From positions 558,001 to 622,000 of the forward strand of contig JAHGAU010000019.1 of NCBI GenBank assembly GCA_019925105.1: a stretch of 64,000 nucleotides of DNA. Reading direction: 5' to 3'. This document shows, in pieces, positions 12,300-24,078 of the stretch. Numbering within the stretch: position 1 is the stretch's first letter; every line of letters starts with the position of its first letter. The notes under the pieces are model-generated. The model was not told the DNA's origin, searched no databases, and worked only from the letters and a program-made list of their open reading frames with translations. The stretch is from Niebla homalea. Lineage: Eukaryota; Ascomycota; Lecanoromycetes; Lecanorales; Ramalinaceae. The translations under genes were made by a program, and so were the position numbers.

Positions 12300-12895
12300 A
12301 ATATTAATTAAACGTTAATTACCGCCGGTTAAACGGAATATATATTCCGTTAAATTACTTTAAAAGTTAAAAAGGAAGTATTAATCCTTTAAATTAAAAA
12401 AAAGGCATTTACCGTTTACGTTAAGGCGGCGGAAAAAAAGGTTATCCGGCTTAAAAAGTAAATAAATTAATTATAATTTAATAATAAAACGATAACGTTA
12501 ACGTTTAATAATTAAATCGGCTTAATACGGGGGGTCCGGACCCTTTATAAGAATCGATTCTATTAAGGAGTTATTCTTTATTTTTTAACTTTATATCCGG
12601 GGTAAAAAGATAGGACCTTAAATTTATAATATCCGGTAACCTAAGAAATAAAAAAGAGGAAAAAGATATAGGCTTTAATTTATTTAAAGAAAAGGAAAAA
12701 AAGATTATACCCTTTTTAATAGCGCTATTAAAAAGGTTGGTTTTAACTTTTAAGAGTAATACCCCAGAATTAAATTAAATAGCCCCTCCGGTAAGCAATA
12801 TTAAGGAAAAACCTCTAATTAAAATAAAAAGGAAAACGGAAAAAAGAAAAAAAAGGAGGATAAAAAAAATATGATACCTTTATACTTATCCTTAA
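12300..12895 (+). other. Decayed open frame antisense to Gypsy G1b
   Basis: On the plus strand, opposite to the element, one frame runs about 200 codons. I see no stops in it other than TAA, TAG or TGA codons, most of which could be RIP products of CAA, CAG or CGA. It reads as a charged protein with Lys/Glu-rich blocks, including a segment like GFNLFKEKEKK and a run of Lys/Arg/Glu at the end. It lies between integrase and the 3' LTR. It could be an extra ORF of the element, a captured host fragment, or a chance effect of strand purine bias. No function is assigned. Confidence 0.3.
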
Positions 12896-14778
12896 CCTTA
12901 TTAACTTATTTATAAGAAGAGAGGGCTTATATTAACGCGGAGTTATAGATTGTTTTTTGATTTTTATACGTTAATATTACTGGAGTTTAACGTTAAACGT
13001 TAAAGTTAATAATATTAAACGTTAAATACTTATAATCTATATATTATTAAAAAGTAATAAGGCGGACGATATTATTAAAGCTATTAATATATTAGTATAA
13101 ACCTAATAAATATACTTATTAGCCTTTTATTATCCTTAATAATTTTATTTCTTTAATTTTATTTACTTAATATTTATTTAATAACGTATTAAACACTTAT
13201 AATTTAACGCTTACGCTTTTTTGCTTTTTTTAGTACTATTGCGGTTATTATTAAAGCCATTTTTATTAAGTATAATATTATAATAAAAATAATCGTTTTT
13301 ATAACGTTAACTTATCTATATACGTAATATCCGCAATAATTAAAGTTATGAAATAAAGCTTAAACTTTAATAATCTTACGGGAGGATAACGTATAGGGGT
13401 TAAGTAATTATAGTATTAATTATATATATAATTATTAACTATATATATAACTTTTATTATCGTAACGTTATAATTTTATTTACGTTTCCTTTTATTCCGT
13501 ATTATTTTATTATATTATTCCCGTAATTCTTAGGAGTACTTTAAGTCTATTTCCGGTACCTATTAATTATATTTAGGGCTTTAATTAATTTATTTAATTT
13601 AATATTAAACGCCTTTTTTACTTTTAACCCTATTAATGATTTCTTTAATTATTTATTCCTTTTTATTATTAATTAATTTAAGTATTTATATTATAGTTTT
13701 CGCTATTTAATTATTACTATAAGTATAATAAAATTCTAAAAAAGAAATATAAATAATAAAATAAATTCAATAAACAATAAAGAAAAATAAGCGGTATATT
13801 TATATTTTAATTTTATTATTAATTTTAAAGGGTTTTATAAATCAGGGCGTAAGCTTTTTACTTAATTATTTTAACTTAAGGTTTTTAATATTTAATATTA
13901 TTAAATCGTTAACGTTATATAATTTTAATTTATATTTTTTATTATACGTTTTTTAAGTTAATTTAATAATATAGCGTTATTAATCCGTTAATATTAATCG
14001 TATTTTATATAATATTTTAACTTTATTTTTTATTATAGGTATTTCTTCTTTTATAGGCTTATCCTTAAGTTTAAAATAAATATTTAAATTATAACTATAT
14101 ATCGTCATAAATAAACTATAGTTTAAAATTAAATATTTTAAATTTATATAAATAAATTTTATTAAAAGGAATAGCTTTATTTAATTTACTTATTTAAAAT
14201 TAATAAAAATCCTTAAATATTATTTAAGGTTTTAATTTTAATACTTTATTTAATTATCTATTTATAAATAAAAAGTGATACTTAATTTACGCTTTATTTT
14301 TATATAATAATATATTAAACCTTAGAATTTATTAATAAATAAAGACTTCTAATTAATTATAATTTTAATTAACGTATTATACCGTAATACAATTTCTTTA
14401 AAAAAAAGGTTTATTAACGCCGCGGTATTAATTTATTTTATGACTAAGAGGTATTTATATATTTTTATTTATTTATTTACGATTATTAAAATTAAATTAT
14501 AAATATTGTCCTTAACTTTACTTACGGATAAGTTGGTAATAAAATCTATATTAAGTTTTTTTTAGGGTACGGCCGGTTATAGGGTACGGCCGGTTAAAAG
14601 AGTAAAATAAGCTCGCCGTAAAAGCGGTAACGTAATATTTTAATCCTTTAATAAATATCGTATATTTTAATATAATTATTAACTTAAGCTTTTAAGCCGT
14701 TTTAATAATATTTACGGGTTAAGAACTCGTAAGTCTTTTTAACTTTAAAATAATTTATTAACGGGTTATTATGATATT

Positions 14779-15113
14779 TGATTGATTGATTGATTTATAC
14801 TACGGATCTAGCTAAGCTAATTCCGGCGTTCCTTAATACGCGGCCTTTTAACCTTGCTAATAACCGTAAAAACCTGATACTTATAACGTTAAGGTAAAAA
14901 CCGGCGTTTACCAGGCCTTTATCCTTTATCCTTTAAGGTAAAGGATGTTAACGGCCGTCCAGAGAATAGTAATCTATTCGTATACTTCCTATATTTTAAC
15001 TCCCTAAGAAAATCCATAATATTACGACCGTGTCCTTATAGGGGCCGCCCCCAGGCTCGTTGCTCTTCCGCTCCTTCACACGTCTATACTGCCCTAACCT
15101 TGCGTAGCGCCTC
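14779..15113 (-). mobile_element. 5'-truncated LINE inserted in Gypsy G1b integrase
   Basis: It begins with (TTGA)4 and the complement of the LINE 3' signature. It ends in GC-rich sequence (gccctaaccttgcgtagcgcc). The flanks carry an exact 7-bp duplication, TGATATT, at 14772-14778 and 15114-15120. The right half is almost free of RIP changes. The LINE is younger than the Gypsy. Confidence 0.85.
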
Positions 15114-18100
15114 TGATATTATAATATTTATTAATTAGCTTTTTTCTAACTGCTTTATCCTAAGGGACATATATATAACCCTTATAAGTAATAAGGCTAT
15201 TAAGATTAAGTTTTTAAATATTATTATAACCTTAATAAAAATACGTTAATATTACGTTATCGTCTTTAATCTTATATATAAACGTATTATTAACTTATAG
15301 ATCCTTAATAAGCAATTTAATTAGCTTAGATTCCTTATAAAGCTTTTTTAATAATTATTGAATCTTTTTTTACGGGATAATAATTTAAATATTTCTTAAA
15401 ATAAGTAGTAATTAATAATTAATAACCGGTATCTATTAATGTTCCGCTGACTTATCGGATTAAAGTATAAGCTTATTCTATAAAATAAATGATAAGATAA
15501 TATTAAAAAATAAGATTTTTTTATCATTTAAACGTATTAATAAAGGATTAATAAGGTTTATTTTATTTTAACAATAAAATACTTTAAAGTTATAATTAAT
15601 AAGTTTTAAGGCTTATTTAACTTAATATAAGCTTAACGTTAACTATTTTATAAACCTTTGAAAATTATTATAATTTATTTATATTTAAATAGCTTTAAGG
15701 CTTCCTTCTAGGTAATACCGTTATTACTTAAATGTTATAATAATAATAAAAAGCTTTTAATTATATATTTTATAATTCTATTTGGTAAAGGTTATTTTTC
15801 TGGATTAATACGTAATTAAGCGGTAATAATTTTCTTTAAATTATTAAGATAAGATACTTACAATAATAAAGTTGGATATATCGGTTTTTATTTATACCCC
15901 CCATTTTAGGTTAAAATAGCAAAATAATAATAAATTAATAAATATTTCATAAAACCGGTAAAATATTATATTAACCGTATTATTCTACTTTAATAGATTA
16001 GCCTTTTTCCTTTTTTTATTACCCTTAAATAAATTAATTAAAGGCTCAATTATCCTTAAATATTCGTAAATAAAATAATAATAAAAATTTATAAAGCTTA
16101 AAAAGATTTATATTTCCCGGTAAATTTTTAAAATAAATTAATCTTTAATAATTTAAATATACTTTTAGTCTATTTAAATCCCTTTAATAGAAATAATAAA
16201 CCCTAAGAACTCCACTTAAGTGATATTAAATTAATACTTTTTGAAATTAACGTAAAGCTAAAATTAATAAAGTTACTTAAGGATTTACTAAATATAACGT
16301 TAATAGTCCGCCGGATTTTTATTAAATATTAAAACATTATTTAAATAAATTATATAAATTATATTAATAAAGTTAATAAAAATATAATTAATATAAGCTT
16401 AAAAGGTTATTAAAGTATTAATTTACTTAAACGGTATAATAAGATATTTAAAGTAACCGTAATATATATAGAATTTTATTTTTTATTTATCGCCGGACTT
16501 AATTTATAACCAGTAATAAGTATCCTTAAGGTTTAATTTAATAAACCGTTTAAAGTTATTTAACCGGTTAAAAGTCTCGGTAATTAAGGATAATAAATAT
16601 CGATTTTTAACTATAACCGTATTTAATCTATAGTAATCAATATAAAAATAAAAGCCGCCACTTTTCTTAAATATAAAAAAGATTAAAACGTTTACGGATA
16701 ATATTAAATAATGAATTTAACCTTAGGCTATAATATCCTTTAAATACCGTCGGAGCTTTATTAACTTTATTTAAGATAAGTTATATAAGGGATTATATAA
16801 TAATTCTTTATTATTTAAGTTAATAACGTAATCCTTCTATTTTAATTTAAATAAAGTATTAATTATATTATTAAAAAAGATATTTATATATTTATTTAAT
16901 TCTTTTAAAACGCTTTAATTAATAGAGTTTCTTATAATACTTATATACGTTAAATTACCTTAAAGGATTTATAATATTTTTAAGCGTTCCGTTATTACGT
17001 TAACGTAAATAATTATAAAGACCTTATTAATCTCCGTTAAACTTTAATTAAAATTATAAACGTTATTAATTTATAACTTATAAGAATTAACCTTAAAATA
17101 TTATTTATCCGCCGTTAAATTGATTATTATTTATAAAACGTATAAAGTTAATAAATTAAGGATTACGTTTAAACCTTCTTAATTAATAATATAAAAAAAT
17201 CTTTTATATTATTTTTATTATTTTTAATTATTAATTAAATAATATTATAATTAATAAACATTATAATAAAAAATTTATTTATTATTAAAAAAAGCCATTT
17301 ATAATAAAACAACGGGGGTTAACTATAAATATTATTAAATTATATATATTTATAGAATTAAATTTATTTAAGCTTTAATATTAATTAATATACTTAATAA
17401 CTAAGGATTATCCTAAAAATTCATTTAATCCTTAATAATAAAAGCCGGGTATATTTTTAATTATTTTTTTATTAATTCTGACTTTAAAGCGTTACCAGAA
17501 CTTTATTGTTTTTTTAATATAATATCCTTTTTATAGGATTTTATGTTTATTATTAAGATTTTATTTTATAAAACGATAAAATAATTGAATATATAATAGC
17601 CTTTTCTGTAATATATATAATACTTAATATTCTTATTTACTTTAAAAGTAATATTAAAATTTTCAGATATAACCTTATACTTTTAACCGTAAGAATTAAT
17701 TTTAATAAAGGTATATACTGGCTTTAAGCCGTTAAAATTAGGTTTAAATATTTTATTTTTAAGGGATTTATTTTTATTGGCTTTTAAATTATTATTAATA
17801 ATACGTTTGAAATTATTTTCTTATATAATTATTATTTTTACGATATTATCCCCGGTTTTTAATATTTTATTAATTATAAGGATTTTAATTTTAAGCTCCG
17901 ATAAAAACTTTATAAAGAATATATAAATATAAAATTTATTTAATAATAATAATAAGTCCTTTTTTATAGTTTTTAAAGTATTACGGAATTACGTTATTTT
18001 TTAATTAAAGTATTATTTAATATTATTAAATCGTTTATAATAAGTAAATTAGCGGTTTTCCGGATTAATTATTAAGTTTAAAAGCTTATTTTTAAGCTTT

Positions 18101-18678
18101 TAATAGCTTATTTTATTAATTTCCTTATCCGGTAAATTAAAAATTTTATGAAAAATAAACCTTAAATAAAAAATTACCTTTTTTCTTTTAATAAAGAAAT
18201 ACTTAAGATACAATATAAATTATCTTTTTAAATTAATAAATTACGTTTAATACTTACCTTTAAATTTATTTTAATATAGCTTAAGTTTTTCCGGACGAAA
18301 AAATTTATTTTTATAAGGTAAAATAAAAGTTATTAACGGTACGCCGTTAATATAGAGCTTAATAATAAGGTTAACGTAAGGAAGAATCCTAGAACGTAAA
18401 CCCTTATATTATACGTTAATACGGTTAAATATATACTTTTAATAAGTATAATTCCCGGTTTTAAGCCGGTTAATTTTAAATTATAATTTTAAAAATTAAG
18501 CTTATTAAACCGTAATATCATAATAACGCTTTACCGCTTTAATTTACTTAATTATAATAAAAAGGTTCTTAATTAAAGGGTAAATATTATTTTTTTATTT
18601 TAAGGTTTATTAAGTTAATCGAATTTCTATTATAATGGTAACGTTAAGCCTTTTCCTTAATAAAAAGAAAAATTAAAA

Positions 18679-19024
18679 TATTAAATTAATTCCGTTAATA
18701 ATACGTTAACGGGATTAATAAAGGTAAATATAGAAGATATAACGTTACGGTTTAAATACTTAGGTATTACTTTAATAAATAAATCAATAATAAGATTAAT
18801 TCTTAAAGAACTTAAAAAGAATTAAAGCATAATTTTTACTTAAGGTAAAGGTAATAATTACCCCGCTTTATGCCTATTAAGCTACGGCTTATGAATAACG
18901 TATATTAAGGCCGTTATTAAGGCCCTTTACCAAGGCCCTTTATTAAGGCCTAACGGCCTACCTTGGCGCAGCAGTATAACGCACCACTGTAGCGCCGGCG
19001 CAAAGATGGCGCTAGCTGCTAATA
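18679..19024 (-). repeat. 5' LTR of Gypsy G1b (346 bp)
   Basis: The outer (right) end keeps gcgccggcgcaaagatggcg and terminates gctgctaata (minus strand TATTAGCAGC, from TGTTAGCAGC). The inner (left) end is strongly converted (tattaaattaattccg against tattagactgactccg in the other LTR). Confidence 0.9.
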
Positions 19025-19029
19025 AATAA

Positions 19030-20455
19030 TTCCGGAGTTAAAAAGGATAATAAGAATAAGGATATAATTATACATTTATAAATTACTTAATAATAATCAG
19101 AACTGTAGAAAAATACCGAATTATATTTCTATTATCATAGAGATACCTGGTATTAATAAGGATACTGTATTAAATAAATACCTTTAACAATATAATTAGA
19201 TATAAGAAAAGGATAATATTGTGTCAATAATTTAATTTTTAATTGGGTCTCTAAGTGGTTTTTTAAATATATTATTATAATTAACACGTTTCTTGGCGAT
19301 TTTTATTATCCTTTTATTAATATCCCCTGCTAATAATATTTTTTTCTTCCGGGGGCTTATCCCACGTCGTAGTTCCGCCATTATAGTGGTTTATTATCTC
19401 GTTAGGCGTTATACGCATTTACTCTATCACCGTCGTTATGGCTATTCCAAATCCTTAATATAGTTATATAGAATTGATAATATAAAATAAAAACGTTGAA
19501 AAAACCTAAAATAACAAAGTTAAAATCCAGTAATCCATGTTATGAATCTAGAAAATAGATTATCTTTAAAAACTCTTAAAAAGAATTAAGAAGTAACCTT
19601 TATTTAAAAAACTTAATTATTAGTTGAGTAATACTTCTATATAAAACCATAATTAACATAATTAACTCTAGGGTTCTTTAAACCTTAATAGCCATATATA
19701 ATACGGCGCTATAGCGCGTTATTGTAGCGCTAACATATAAAAAGCACTAATATAATTATATTTTTCAATTAAACATTTAAAATAAAAAGCTTCTGAAAGT
19801 AAGGTTAAACGTGTTATTCATAATAAAAGTTTTCTCTGAAGTATTATACTTATTATTAACATGAATTATATGTCTTTATTTCTTATCTGTAGCCTTTTCC
19901 TTCCTTTTTATTATTATTAAACCGACTCTTATTTCTTAATAGACTTATTCATTAATTAATAATAGTTTTATAATATTAAATTTCAAAGCTTCTAATTGCG
20001 ATTAAAATTTCAAAAAGTCCTCTCTTTCTTTTAAACTCTAATATTAACAGCCTAGCTTTTAAATATTTTAAAATTCTGTTTTATAGATATTAAGTTTAAA
20101 CTTTTTATTAAGCCTTTTAGAATTTTTAAAATACAATTTTAATTTTAATCCCTATTTTTAAAGACTTATTAAAGTTTTATATCCTTTTCAAGAATACTCT
20201 AAAACAAAAACTTATTATTAAATATATATAAATTTTTATTCTAATAATCAAAAAAACGAAAAAAAAGCTTATTTTTAAATTATCTTTTATAGCGCGTTAA
20301 GATAAGTTAATAAATTCAAGGTTTTATTAAATTTATAGTTCGTCAAACAATATATAAAAAACATGATTTATTATCTAAACCGTTCTATAGCTTTAATTTC
20401 AGAATATCGATTGAATAAAATAAAAAGGTTATGGAACTATTAATTTTTATACATA
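19030..20455. other. AT-rich region with two GC-richer relics
   Basis: About 19330-19460 is GC-richer. Read on the minus strand it has an ATG followed by a short frame (AELRRGISPRKK) ending in a stop, possibly the 5' end of another LINE. About 19565-19760 resembles the G1 LTR at low identity (gaacttaaaaagaatta-like start; 'cggcgctatagcgcgtta' near its end), so it may be an old solo LTR. The rest, up to the sharp GC rise at 20456, shows nothing recognisable. Confidence 0.35.
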
Positions 20456-20598
20456 TTTTCGGGGGCCGGTGGAGACCTAGTGTTAAGGAAGTAACATCGA
20501 ATGAGAATACGTTAAGTCCATAGAGTGAACCTTGGTTCCTCAATAAATTTCATCCTTTATCTATACGCTAAGCTGTTCAACCAAAGTGCTCGCTTTAA
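20456..20598 (+). promoter_or_regulatory. Left edge of gene island 1 and upstream region of the first gene
   Basis: Base composition changes abruptly at about 20456 (cgggggccggtggagacc) from RIP-type AT sequence to normal sequence. The 143 bp before the ATG at 20599 must hold the promoter and 5' leader of the membrane-protein gene. No clear TATA box was picked out. Confidence 0.4.
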
Positions 20599-21237
20599 AT
20601 GGACTTGATACCTTCAACCAGAAAGCGACGGGATCACAAACGCATCGGTCGTGGCCATGCCGATCGCGACTACGTCGATCATTACGTTCCTAACCCGATA
20701 ACCTGGACAATTGCGGCCTGGCTTCTCCTCCTTATACTCTGCTGCTTGATTGCTCGACCACCCAGTATTATCGCTTATTATAGGCAAGCTGTAATTGCCT
20801 ATATCTCGACCAAGCTTATAAGTTCTGCTTCAATCTATCAGCTAGGAAATACCTTGCTCTACTGGTGCAATAGAATCATAATGTTAGGGTTCATCTCGGC
20901 ATTCCCCAGCATCGGTAGATATGGAACAGACAGATTGGGGGAGTCAATCACAATCAGTGCTGCGGTTGCAAGTCACCCATGGCGAATCATATTCGTTGTT
21001 GCAACTATCCCATGTGTTCTAGCCTTGTGGCGAGCGCAGAGATTTAAGGGACTAGCTACAGTAATGACGGTGCTTCAGCAGATCATTCTGCTGGTCTTCG
21101 TCAGTTATGCACTTATGCTAGTTATCTCTGCCGGGTGGCTTATGGAAGGAGATTTCGGCTTGGAGGGTCAGCTGGAAATTCCGATGGCCTGGGCAGCACG
21201 CATATTTGTGAAGTTTAAGACCTGGCTGGAGGGTTGA
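20599..21237 (+). CDS. Hypothetical multi-pass membrane protein (212 aa)
   Basis: I do not recognise the family. The frame opens with ATG and has no in-frame stop until 21237. The first 30 residues are basic and hydrophilic (RKRRDHKRIGRGH). A strong membrane segment follows at about 33-52, then probable segments near 82-102, 128-144 and 155-180. A short acidic-then-hydrophobic tail ends in TWLEG. The positive N-terminus suggests it stays cytosolic. No signal peptide or catalytic motif is visible. It is convergent with the minus-strand gene ending at 21471, with about 230 bp between the two stops. Base use is normal, with no sign of RIP. A single exon is assumed; an additional 5' exon cannot be excluded. 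Confidence 0.65.
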   Translation: MDLIPSTRKRRDHKRIGRGHADRDYVDHYVPNPITWTIAAWLLLLILCCLIARPPSIIAYYRQAVIAYISTKLISSASIYQLGNTLLYWCNRIIMLGFISAFPSIGRYGTDRLGESITISAAVASHPWRIIFVVATIPCVLALWRAQRFKGLATVMTVLQQIILLVFVSYALMLVISAGWLMEGDFGLEGQLEIPMAWAARIFVKFKTWLEG

Positions 21238-21385
21238 ATGAATGAGATGCATTCAGTATGGTAAGTCGCTTCCTGTCAATTCAGGAGCTCAAGTTGACTT
21301 TCAACCAGCCAACCTTGTCACTCAGCTATGGAATATCTCGGCGCATGCGGGACGCAGCAAGGAGCGTCAATGTACATTCATCAAT

Positions 21386-21479
21386 CTTCTCTTGTGACTT
21401 AGTCTTCTCTTGCGACTCAGTCTTCTCTTGCGACTCAGTCTTCTCTTGCGACTCAGTCTTCTCTTGCGACTCAATCGAC
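21386..21479. repeat. 18-bp tandem repeat (about 5 units)
   Basis: Units of gtcttctcttgcgactca lie at the 3' end of the minus-strand gene. One minus-strand frame reads as repeated SQEKTE. The frame of the predicted last exon stops just before it. Expansion of this array could have shifted the C-terminus, because an open tail of about 45 residues continues through the repeat in a neighbouring frame. Confidence 0.85.
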
Positions 21480-22678
21480 TTCTTCCACCGAGGTAGTAGC
21501 TTGGCGGAAGACCCCATTGAGATGGTCCATGATGCTCTTACTGAGCTCTTGGATACGGTCTTCCTGAATCATTTGATTCAGCTTCAATCCATGGAGGTGC
21601 TGCCTCATCCCCTCGTAAGCTTTTCCACTTTTGGTCATTCTGTGCTTGACACTAAAGAGCCACCGGCCCCGTCAGCATAAATCGTCATGTGAAGGCTTAA
21701 AGGACTAACAAATTCTGGTCCATCTCTTTTGAGAGGTAGAAAAGAGATCCGATATTCCCGATATCCCTCACAAACCAAGCTAATCTGTCGGCTGTATCCA
21801 GAAAAGCTCCGAGCTTGTCCGGGTCGAGCTCTTTCTCGATAAGGTTAAGAAAGGTTGCCTGGCTGATCTTACATTCGGCGCGGATGGCTTCAGCCAAATG
21901 CTCGAGGCACTGATTACTGATTATACCGTCTTTGCCTCGCAGTCTGGGGACTTGTAGCCCTACATGATGAAGCAGTATAAGCCAGCGAAGATGAGCAATG
22001 TCCCGAGGTCCTTGCTGTATCTGCACGTGGACATAGCCGGCCGCAATGATCTCAGTTGGTGAATTATATTGTCTGCCTTGAACCTGTTGGGGGAGGTGAA
22101 GGAGTGGTAAAGCTGGAGAATCTTCTGCGCTGGATTCCCAATGGCTCCGAAGAACTTCATGTTGTTCGAGCTCCTCAATAGCCCGAATCTTCCCCCAAGA
22201 TTCATTGGGCTGGGGTCTTTTCGATCGATCTTGCTGCTTTCCCCGAGGACGCTTGACTCTTGTCTTGCCGGATGACTCATCGCTTGTGTCTGATTCACCT
22301 TCCTGTTGCTTTTCCCATTGACGTCTGGGCTTTTTCCTGCTGGACATCTCCGGACTGAAATCCCATTCTGCTTCTTCTTCTTGCTGTCTTGGATGACGTC
22401 TGGACTTTTTGCCGGCGGACCATACATCATCTGCATCAGGTTCGACTTCTTGCACGGGACGCTTAAAGCGATCCACGTAAGATTGCAGAGTATCGAGTTG
22501 TTGCTCGCTTACGCTATCCGTCGGTAATCTCAGGATAATCCGACTCGCCTGTGAAGCATTAACACCATATCAAACATGCTATACTTATGCCCACCTCTGG
22601 TGAAAGTAACTTCAGAAAGGCCTTTCCGAAAACCGCTACCTCTTCCCTTGTTAGCACGTCGGCATCCTGTGTCGCCAT
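21471..22678 (-). CDS. Hypothetical basic, probably nuclear protein, three predicted exons (363 aa)
   Basis: Predicted exons: 22678-22595, 22548-21710 and 21639-21471. Intron 1 is 46 nt (GTGGGC...CACAG) and joins LLSPE to ASRIILRLP in frame. Intron 2 is 70 nt (GTTAGT, a GCTGAC branch-like site, CACAG) and restores a helical C-terminal frame ending VEEVD. Without intron 2 the protein would end at 21697. The N-terminal 75 residues look folded. Residues about 75-165 are low-complexity, charged and Arg/Lys-rich (KKSRR, KKPRR, VKRPRGK), suggesting nuclear localisation. The remainder is predicted helical (HLAEAIRAECKIS, IQELSKSIMDHLN). I do not recognise the family. It is divergent from the gene starting at 23020, sharing a 341-bp upstream region. 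Intron 1 is well supported, intron 2 less so. Confidence 0.6.
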
Positions 22679-23019
22679 TGCATATATTCTCTCAGTCAAG
22701 ATGAAGCGATCAGTGCAACAGGAGATCTGTGATGCCTCACTGACAGAGATCAAGCTTCCGTCCACGAGAAAGCTGTGGCAGTCTTGTTACCGTATCAGAT
22801 GGCTGCAAGAGACAAAGAATTTGGGACCTCGGGAGGTAAAAAATTTCATAGCCCCACCAGCAACACTAGAGGTATCGAGTGTCAACACTCAGGCTATCAC
22901 GTCATGCCTTGGGCAACACATTTCGATAAGGACCAAATCCAATAATATTGCTTTTATTGCGGATACGAATGTGTTTCTTCCAACGGCTCACCCTTACATC
23001 GCCGTAGGATCTTGAAAAG
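22679..23019. promoter_or_regulatory. Shared divergent promoter region
   Basis: 341 bp separate the minus-strand ATG at 22678 from the plus-strand ATG at 23020, so both promoters must lie here or overlap the genes. A plus-strand open frame (22587-23015) crosses it, but overlaps exon 1 of the minus-strand gene and has no recognisable features. I treat it as noncoding. Confidence 0.4.
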
Positions 23020-24078
23020 ATGGCGGCCCCACTTGTCGATAGAAAGACTCTATTGCACGATGCTTTGCAACTGCAGGAAGAGAACTTTCTTGTCTCTTTT
23101 CCTGATCAAATCTGGGCGCAAGTCAACCAAATCTGTCAGGATATCGGGCCCGAAATCGCCCAAGCTTTAGAGGGGAGGGCACGAGCCAAGGTCACCCACT
23201 TATGTGCTAGAGCTAATGAACAAGGTTTCTTGACTACAAGACATATTTTCAGACCCGTTGGGATTATCAGATTCGGGAGAGTCGCAGGCGGAGTCGGAGT
23301 TATTTGCTTAGCTGCCGTACTCCCCTCCGTTCGTTCAGAGATACTGCAAAGGCTGAAGCAAATGGTCCATACAATCAGAGACTGCTTCCCCCCACAACCT
23401 CAGGGAACATCCTTGAACACGATACTGGTGGATGGTAGCCATCCTTCACAGGTATCAAGTCAAACCAACGCTACGGCTCGGGGAAGAAAGCGAGCTTTAA
23501 CCCCTGACAACAATGGAACAAATACAGCTTGCTCACGTATTGCCAAAATAGCTAGAACAACTTTCTCGCTCTCCGGTGAAGACTCGATCAAACGGGAAAT
23601 GTCTTCCACATCAACAAGAACAACGAGTTGCATCCAGACGCCGGCATGCAAACACCTCGTCTTACCAAACTCTCTTCTCTTGGAGGCTTTGGATCTGTCG
23701 GTGGGAAAAATCGATAAGCCGATTATGAGTCGGGAGCAACTGAAGGATATGGCATTCCGACTTGATGTGAAGTATATCAAGGACTGGGGTAAACGGCGAG
23801 TAAAGAAAGAAAAGGGAGGCCTACCTCAAAGTCCACCAAGATCCCTACATCCAATTAGCCAGGGTCTTTCTCTTTTGGAAGCTTTGGATCTGAGGGCAAT
23901 TTGGATTGACATGTCAGTGGAGAGCCGGGCAAGGTTACGATATACGGCCCAAGTCTTATCACTCCAGATGGAACACCAACGCCCCGAAAAAAAAGGCGTT
24001 AGCAAAGCACCTGCCAGATCAAATAGCACAGAAAAGGAAATGCTGAAGAAAGAGCGTGCTGTCCTGAGGCTTAGCTGA
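23020..24078 (+). CDS. Hypothetical protein with internal duplication (352 aa, 3' end uncertain)
   Basis: The ATG has a good context (gaaaagATGGCG). Residues 1-75 are helical and soluble-looking, and 80-103 form a Gly-rich hydrophobic stretch that could be a membrane segment. Residues 140-215 are Ser/Thr-rich with a basic cluster RGRKR at 154. Two copies of an approximately 35-residue module follow, each starting LLEALDL (about 220 and 285) and each trailed by a Lys/Arg-rich linker. Family not recognised. The TGA at 24076 may lie in an intron: coding-like sequence continues downstream in the same and another frame as far as 25074, ending about 100 bp before the convergent gene at 25173. Confidence 0.6.
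   Translation: MAAPLVDRKTLLHDALQLQEENFLVSFPDQIWAQVNQICQDIGPEIAQALEGRARAKVTHLCARANEQGFLTTRHIFRPVGIIRFGRVAGGVGVICLAAVLPSVRSEILQRLKQMVHTIRDCFPPQPQGTSLNTILVDGSHPSQVSSQTNATARGRKRALTPDNNGTNTACSRIAKIARTTFSLSGEDSIKREMSSTSTRTTSCIQTPACKHLVLPNSLLLEALDLSVGKIDKPIMSREQLKDMAFRLDVKYIKDWGKRRVKKEKGGLPQSPPRSLHPISQGLSLLEALDLRAIWIDMSVESRARLRYTAQVLSLQMEHQRPEKKGVSKAPARSNSTEKEMLKKERAVLRLS

Larger units (their letters stand above)
10962..19024 (-). mobile_element. Ty3/Gypsy retrotransposon G1 copy b with both LTRs (RIP-degraded)
   Basis: Two 346-bp LTRs (18679-19024 and 10962-11307) are flanked by AATAA at 10957-10961 and 19025-19029. Minus-strand frames show Gypsy reverse transcriptase at about 16800-16250 and integrase core at about 14600-14150 (a plant-type 'F..FNRPYPI' entry and 'KIKRKLS' exit). 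All are broken by TAA/TAG stops. A 335-bp LINE tail interrupts the integrase region at 14779-15113. The span from 11308 to about 13500 lies beyond the integrase and contains an unusual opposite-strand frame, listed separately. Confidence 0.9.

Noticed and set aside
21258..21680. 140-codon plus-strand open frame with FSCDS repeats
   Set aside because: It overlaps the predicted last exon of the minus-strand gene. The minus-strand reading is more protein-like (amphipathic helices) and joins the upstream exon in frame. Kept as a minor possibility only.
22587..23015. 142-codon plus-strand open frame
   Set aside because: It covers the antisense of exon 1 of the minus-strand gene and the divergent promoter. 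It has no domain-like features.
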